64,000 nt of DNA from an uncultured Ruegeria sp. (GTDB lineage Bacteria > Pseudomonadota > Alphaproteobacteria > Rhodobacterales > Rhodobacteraceae): contig NZ_CANNGO010000003.1 of assembly GCF_947504215.1 (NCBI RefSeq), forward strand, positions 290,052 to 354,051. Reading direction: 5' to 3'. The notes under the pieces were generated by a model that saw nothing but the letters and a program-made list of their open reading frames with translations, did not search any database and was not told where the DNA came from. Shown in pieces: positions 62,496 to 64,000 of the stretch. Both the position numbers and the translations under genes were made by a program. The stretch's first letter is position 1. Each line of letters begins with the position of its first letter.

Positions 62496-63454
62496 TGGCC
62501 GGCACCAGAGAAAACATCCTTGTCAGCGAAACCGTGCGCGATCAATTCCTACAGGGCATGGTGGCGCTGGACCAACCCAACTCGGGGATCTTTGCCCGGG
62601 ACATTGCCGCTTTCCTAAGGAACAATAATCTACCGCTTGATATTGTTGGCACAGACCAAGAGCTTTCGATCTACGATCTCTTTGTTTTCTGGCATGTTCT
62701 GGCCATGTCGATCCAATTGTCGGTCGGCAACGCCGCCCATAGCGGGCCGATCTTTCTGCCCTGGCATCGGATGTATCTCATTCGCCTTGAACAGAACCTG
62801 CAGCAGGTTCTTGGCGACCCTGATTTTGGTCTGCCGTACTGGGATTGGGCCGCGGACGGAGAGCTGCCTGTTGCAGATCAATGGCGCACAGACCTGTGGT
62901 CGCGTGACTATATTGGCGAGGCCAGAGGCGCCGTCCGGTCCGGACCTATCGCCGCTATGCGCGTGCGGCTTGTTCAGGATGCTAGAACCGGGCGGCTTGT
63001 CTCGACCAACCCACGACGCATTCAGCGCGCGGCTGGGCTTGATCAGCGGGTCAGAACCCTGCCAACCGAGGCGCATGTCGAGACTGCGCTTACCCAACCG
63101 ACCTATGATAGGGCCCCCTGGAACCAAAGCGTCATCAGTCATCGCAACGTGCTTGAGGGATGGGTTCAGGGACCACAGCTGCACAACCGTGTTCATGTCT
63201 GGATTGGCGGCGATATGGGACCTGGCACGTCACCCAATGATCCGGCGTTTTTCCTCAACCACTGCAATGTGGACCGTATCTGGGAGATGTGGATGGACCG
63301 CAATGGCCGCGAGTATCAACCAGGGCGCAATCGCGGCCCGCAAGGACATAGGATCGATAGCACGATGGTTTCAATTATCGGACAGGCCCTCAGCCCGGAA
63401 CAGGTTTTGGATCCGTCCGTTTGGTACGCTTATGACCACCAGCTTATTGCTTAG
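62495..63454 (+). CDS. Tyrosinase-family copper oxidase
   Basis: 319 residues. Type-3 copper site readable: CuA His67 (FWHVLA), His82 (AAHSG), His91 (LPWHRMYL); CuB His230 and His234 (QLHNRVH) and His256 (FFLNHCNVDRIW). Oxidises phenols to quinones. No signal peptide, so cytosolic unless exported with a partner. Coupled by an overlap to the histidine-rich gene, the likely copper donor. Product use (melanin, phenol detoxification or other) unknown. Confidence 0.92.
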   Translation: MAGTRENILVSETVRDQFLQGMVALDQPNSGIFARDIAAFLRNNNLPLDIVGTDQELSIYDLFVFWHVLAMSIQLSVGNAAHSGPIFLPWHRMYLIRLEQNLQQVLGDPDFGLPYWDWAADGELPVADQWRTDLWSRDYIGEARGAVRSGPIAAMRVRLVQDARTGRLVSTNPRRIQRAAGLDQRVRTLPTEAHVETALTQPTYDRAPWNQSVISHRNVLEGWVQGPQLHNRVHVWIGGDMGPGTSPNDPAFFLNHCNVDRIWEMWMDRNGREYQPGRNRGPQGHRIDSTMVSIIGQALSPEQVLDPSVWYAYDHQLIA

Positions 63455-63930
63455 TCCGGCGGAGTGTTACGGAACACACCAAAACCACGATACCTGGAAC
63501 AGTATCCTGTCCGAGCTGGCCGCCGGGCGTTATAAGATACTTTTTTCTCAACAAGCGGGTACCTAGAAAACTGCCTTGCCCATCTGATTGAGCGACCTAA
63601 TTGCGGCTACGGAACTGGAAAACATTCCGGGCCAATGCAACCACTGCAGTGAGCGGATCTCGAGCGCCGTATGGCGCGCCAACAGGTTTGTGCCAGCGAA
63701 GTTCTGAAGGCTGAGACAGTTTTTCATGTCCAATCAAGACCATGTGGCGAACGCGATGTCGATTGGGCTCGCCAATACTTTTTTAAGCCCATATGTGTCC
63801 GACTGAATACTGACAAAACTATCGGAAATTCGAAGGCAGCAGGGAAATCGAGCCTAGCGGCCCATACTCAGAACGCACAAATCCGCCCTTCGGCGGCCTG
63901 TTCGACACTGTGTTCGACTGTAGTGGTTTC
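63455..63930. other. Region without a supported gene
   Basis: About 475 bases after the tyrosinase stop. The only longer open frame (63671-63946) has no ribosome-binding site, compositional support or recognisable product. No T-rich terminator follows the tyrosinase clearly. A GGCGG/CCGCC hairpin near the right end belongs with the tRNA-like sequence. Confidence 0.5.
63883..63896 (-). terminator. Terminator-like hairpin after the tRNA-like sequence
   Basis: CCGCC-CTTC-GGCGG, read on the minus strand as CCGCC-GAAG-GGCGG followed by ATTTGTG. Lies about 37 bases beyond the tRNA-like 3' end. Confidence 0.45.
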
Positions 63931-63931
63931 G

Positions 63932-64000
63932 GGGAGTAGGATTTGAACCTACGTTCCAGCGCTTTGCGCGTTCGTCGGGTAATCGATCCACTGGATTGAT
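63932..64000 (-). tRNA. Possible tRNA 3' part, cut by the window edge
   Basis: Minus strand GTAGG-TTCAAAT-CCTAC is a perfect T-arm (five pairs, TTCAAAT loop), followed by ACTCCCCGA as the 3' acceptor strand. The preceding GCGCAAAGCGC could be a variable-arm hairpin, as in Leu, Ser or Tyr tRNAs. The 5' half lies beyond the edge, so anticodon and identity cannot be read. A tRNA remnant serving as an integration site is an alternative. Confidence 0.4.

Noticed and set aside
63671..63946. 91-codon open frame near the right edge
   Set aside because: No ribosome-binding site, low-complexity basic composition and overlap with the tRNA-like sequence and its hairpin.
63932..64000. tmRNA or RNase P RNA end
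   Set aside because: The T-arm-like segment alone fits a tRNA; no tag-coding or RNase P core motif is visible in the remaining bases.
1..64000. CRISPR array, prophage or insertion sequence
   Set aside because: No regular direct-repeat array, integrase, transposase or phage structural gene was found on either strand.

Overview
The window looks like a chromosomal segment of a marine alphaproteobacterium of the Roseobacter group (Rhodobacteraceae; a Ruegeria/Phaeobacter-like genome). This is inferred from gene content and protein style: glycolate oxidase GlcDEF, a CBU_0592-like protein, DUF1289 and DUF3726 proteins, a core-2-type glycosyltransferase, an Irr-type iron box, ATGA-coupled operons and moderately GC-rich coding sequence. 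Genes are densely packed. I see no phage, insertion sequence or CRISPR array. About 58 protein genes are supported. The first gene is cut by the left edge, and a tRNA-like 3' end lies at the right edge.

Layout. 1-3750: succinate-semialdehyde dehydrogenase (partial) and a secreted phytase-like protein. 3849-7043: a membrane protein, an Hsp20 chaperone with a heat-shock promoter and a ROSE-type RNA thermometer, and two secreted trypsin-like proteins. 7164-11104: glycolate oxidase glcDEF with a promoter and overlapping operator. 11186-15170: DUF599 protein, a small secreted protein, a flavodoxin-like protein, rlmH, rsfS and an MscS channel. 15442-23401: a dispersed leucine pathway (leuC, leuD, leuB) with unrelated genes between. 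23446-27593: penicillin-binding protein 1A, then glnK-amtB. 27662-32616: aromatic aminotransferase, sulfurtransferase, an XRE-cupin regulator and divergent ilvD. 32774-35313: a sulfotransferase divergent from a GT14 glycosyltransferase. 35359-37980: lysine catabolism (aminoadipate-semialdehyde dehydrogenase and a saccharopine dehydrogenase-like enzyme).

38223-48238 is an amino-sugar island. On the minus strand it holds an ABC importer, a Gfo/Idh/MocA dehydrogenase and a MurQ-like etherase. On the plus strand it holds a GlcNAc-kinase-like protein, a GntR/UTRA regulator, a glucosamine-6-phosphate deaminase-like SIS protein and NagA. Two near-identical 25-26 bp sites in the divergent promoter region probably bind the GntR protein. 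The gene set suggests import of peptidoglycan or chitin amino sugars and conversion to fructose-6-phosphate.

48271-55013 is a LysR-controlled operon: aldehyde dehydrogenase, M19-type dipeptidase, an unrecognised 561-residue protein, DUF3726 and an Ldh-family reductase, joined by stop/start overlaps. Its substrate is unknown to me, and it is one of two candidates for an undescribed system. 55661-56131 is dps with a perfect Irr box. 56548-63454 is the second candidate: a GMC oxidoreductase with a gluconate-dehydrogenase subunit-3-like partner, a 1003-residue cytochrome with three CxxCH motifs and a RoxA-like C terminus, and a tyrosinase preceded by a small histidine-rich protein that may deliver copper. 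Functional calls rest on reading motifs by eye; no database search was run.
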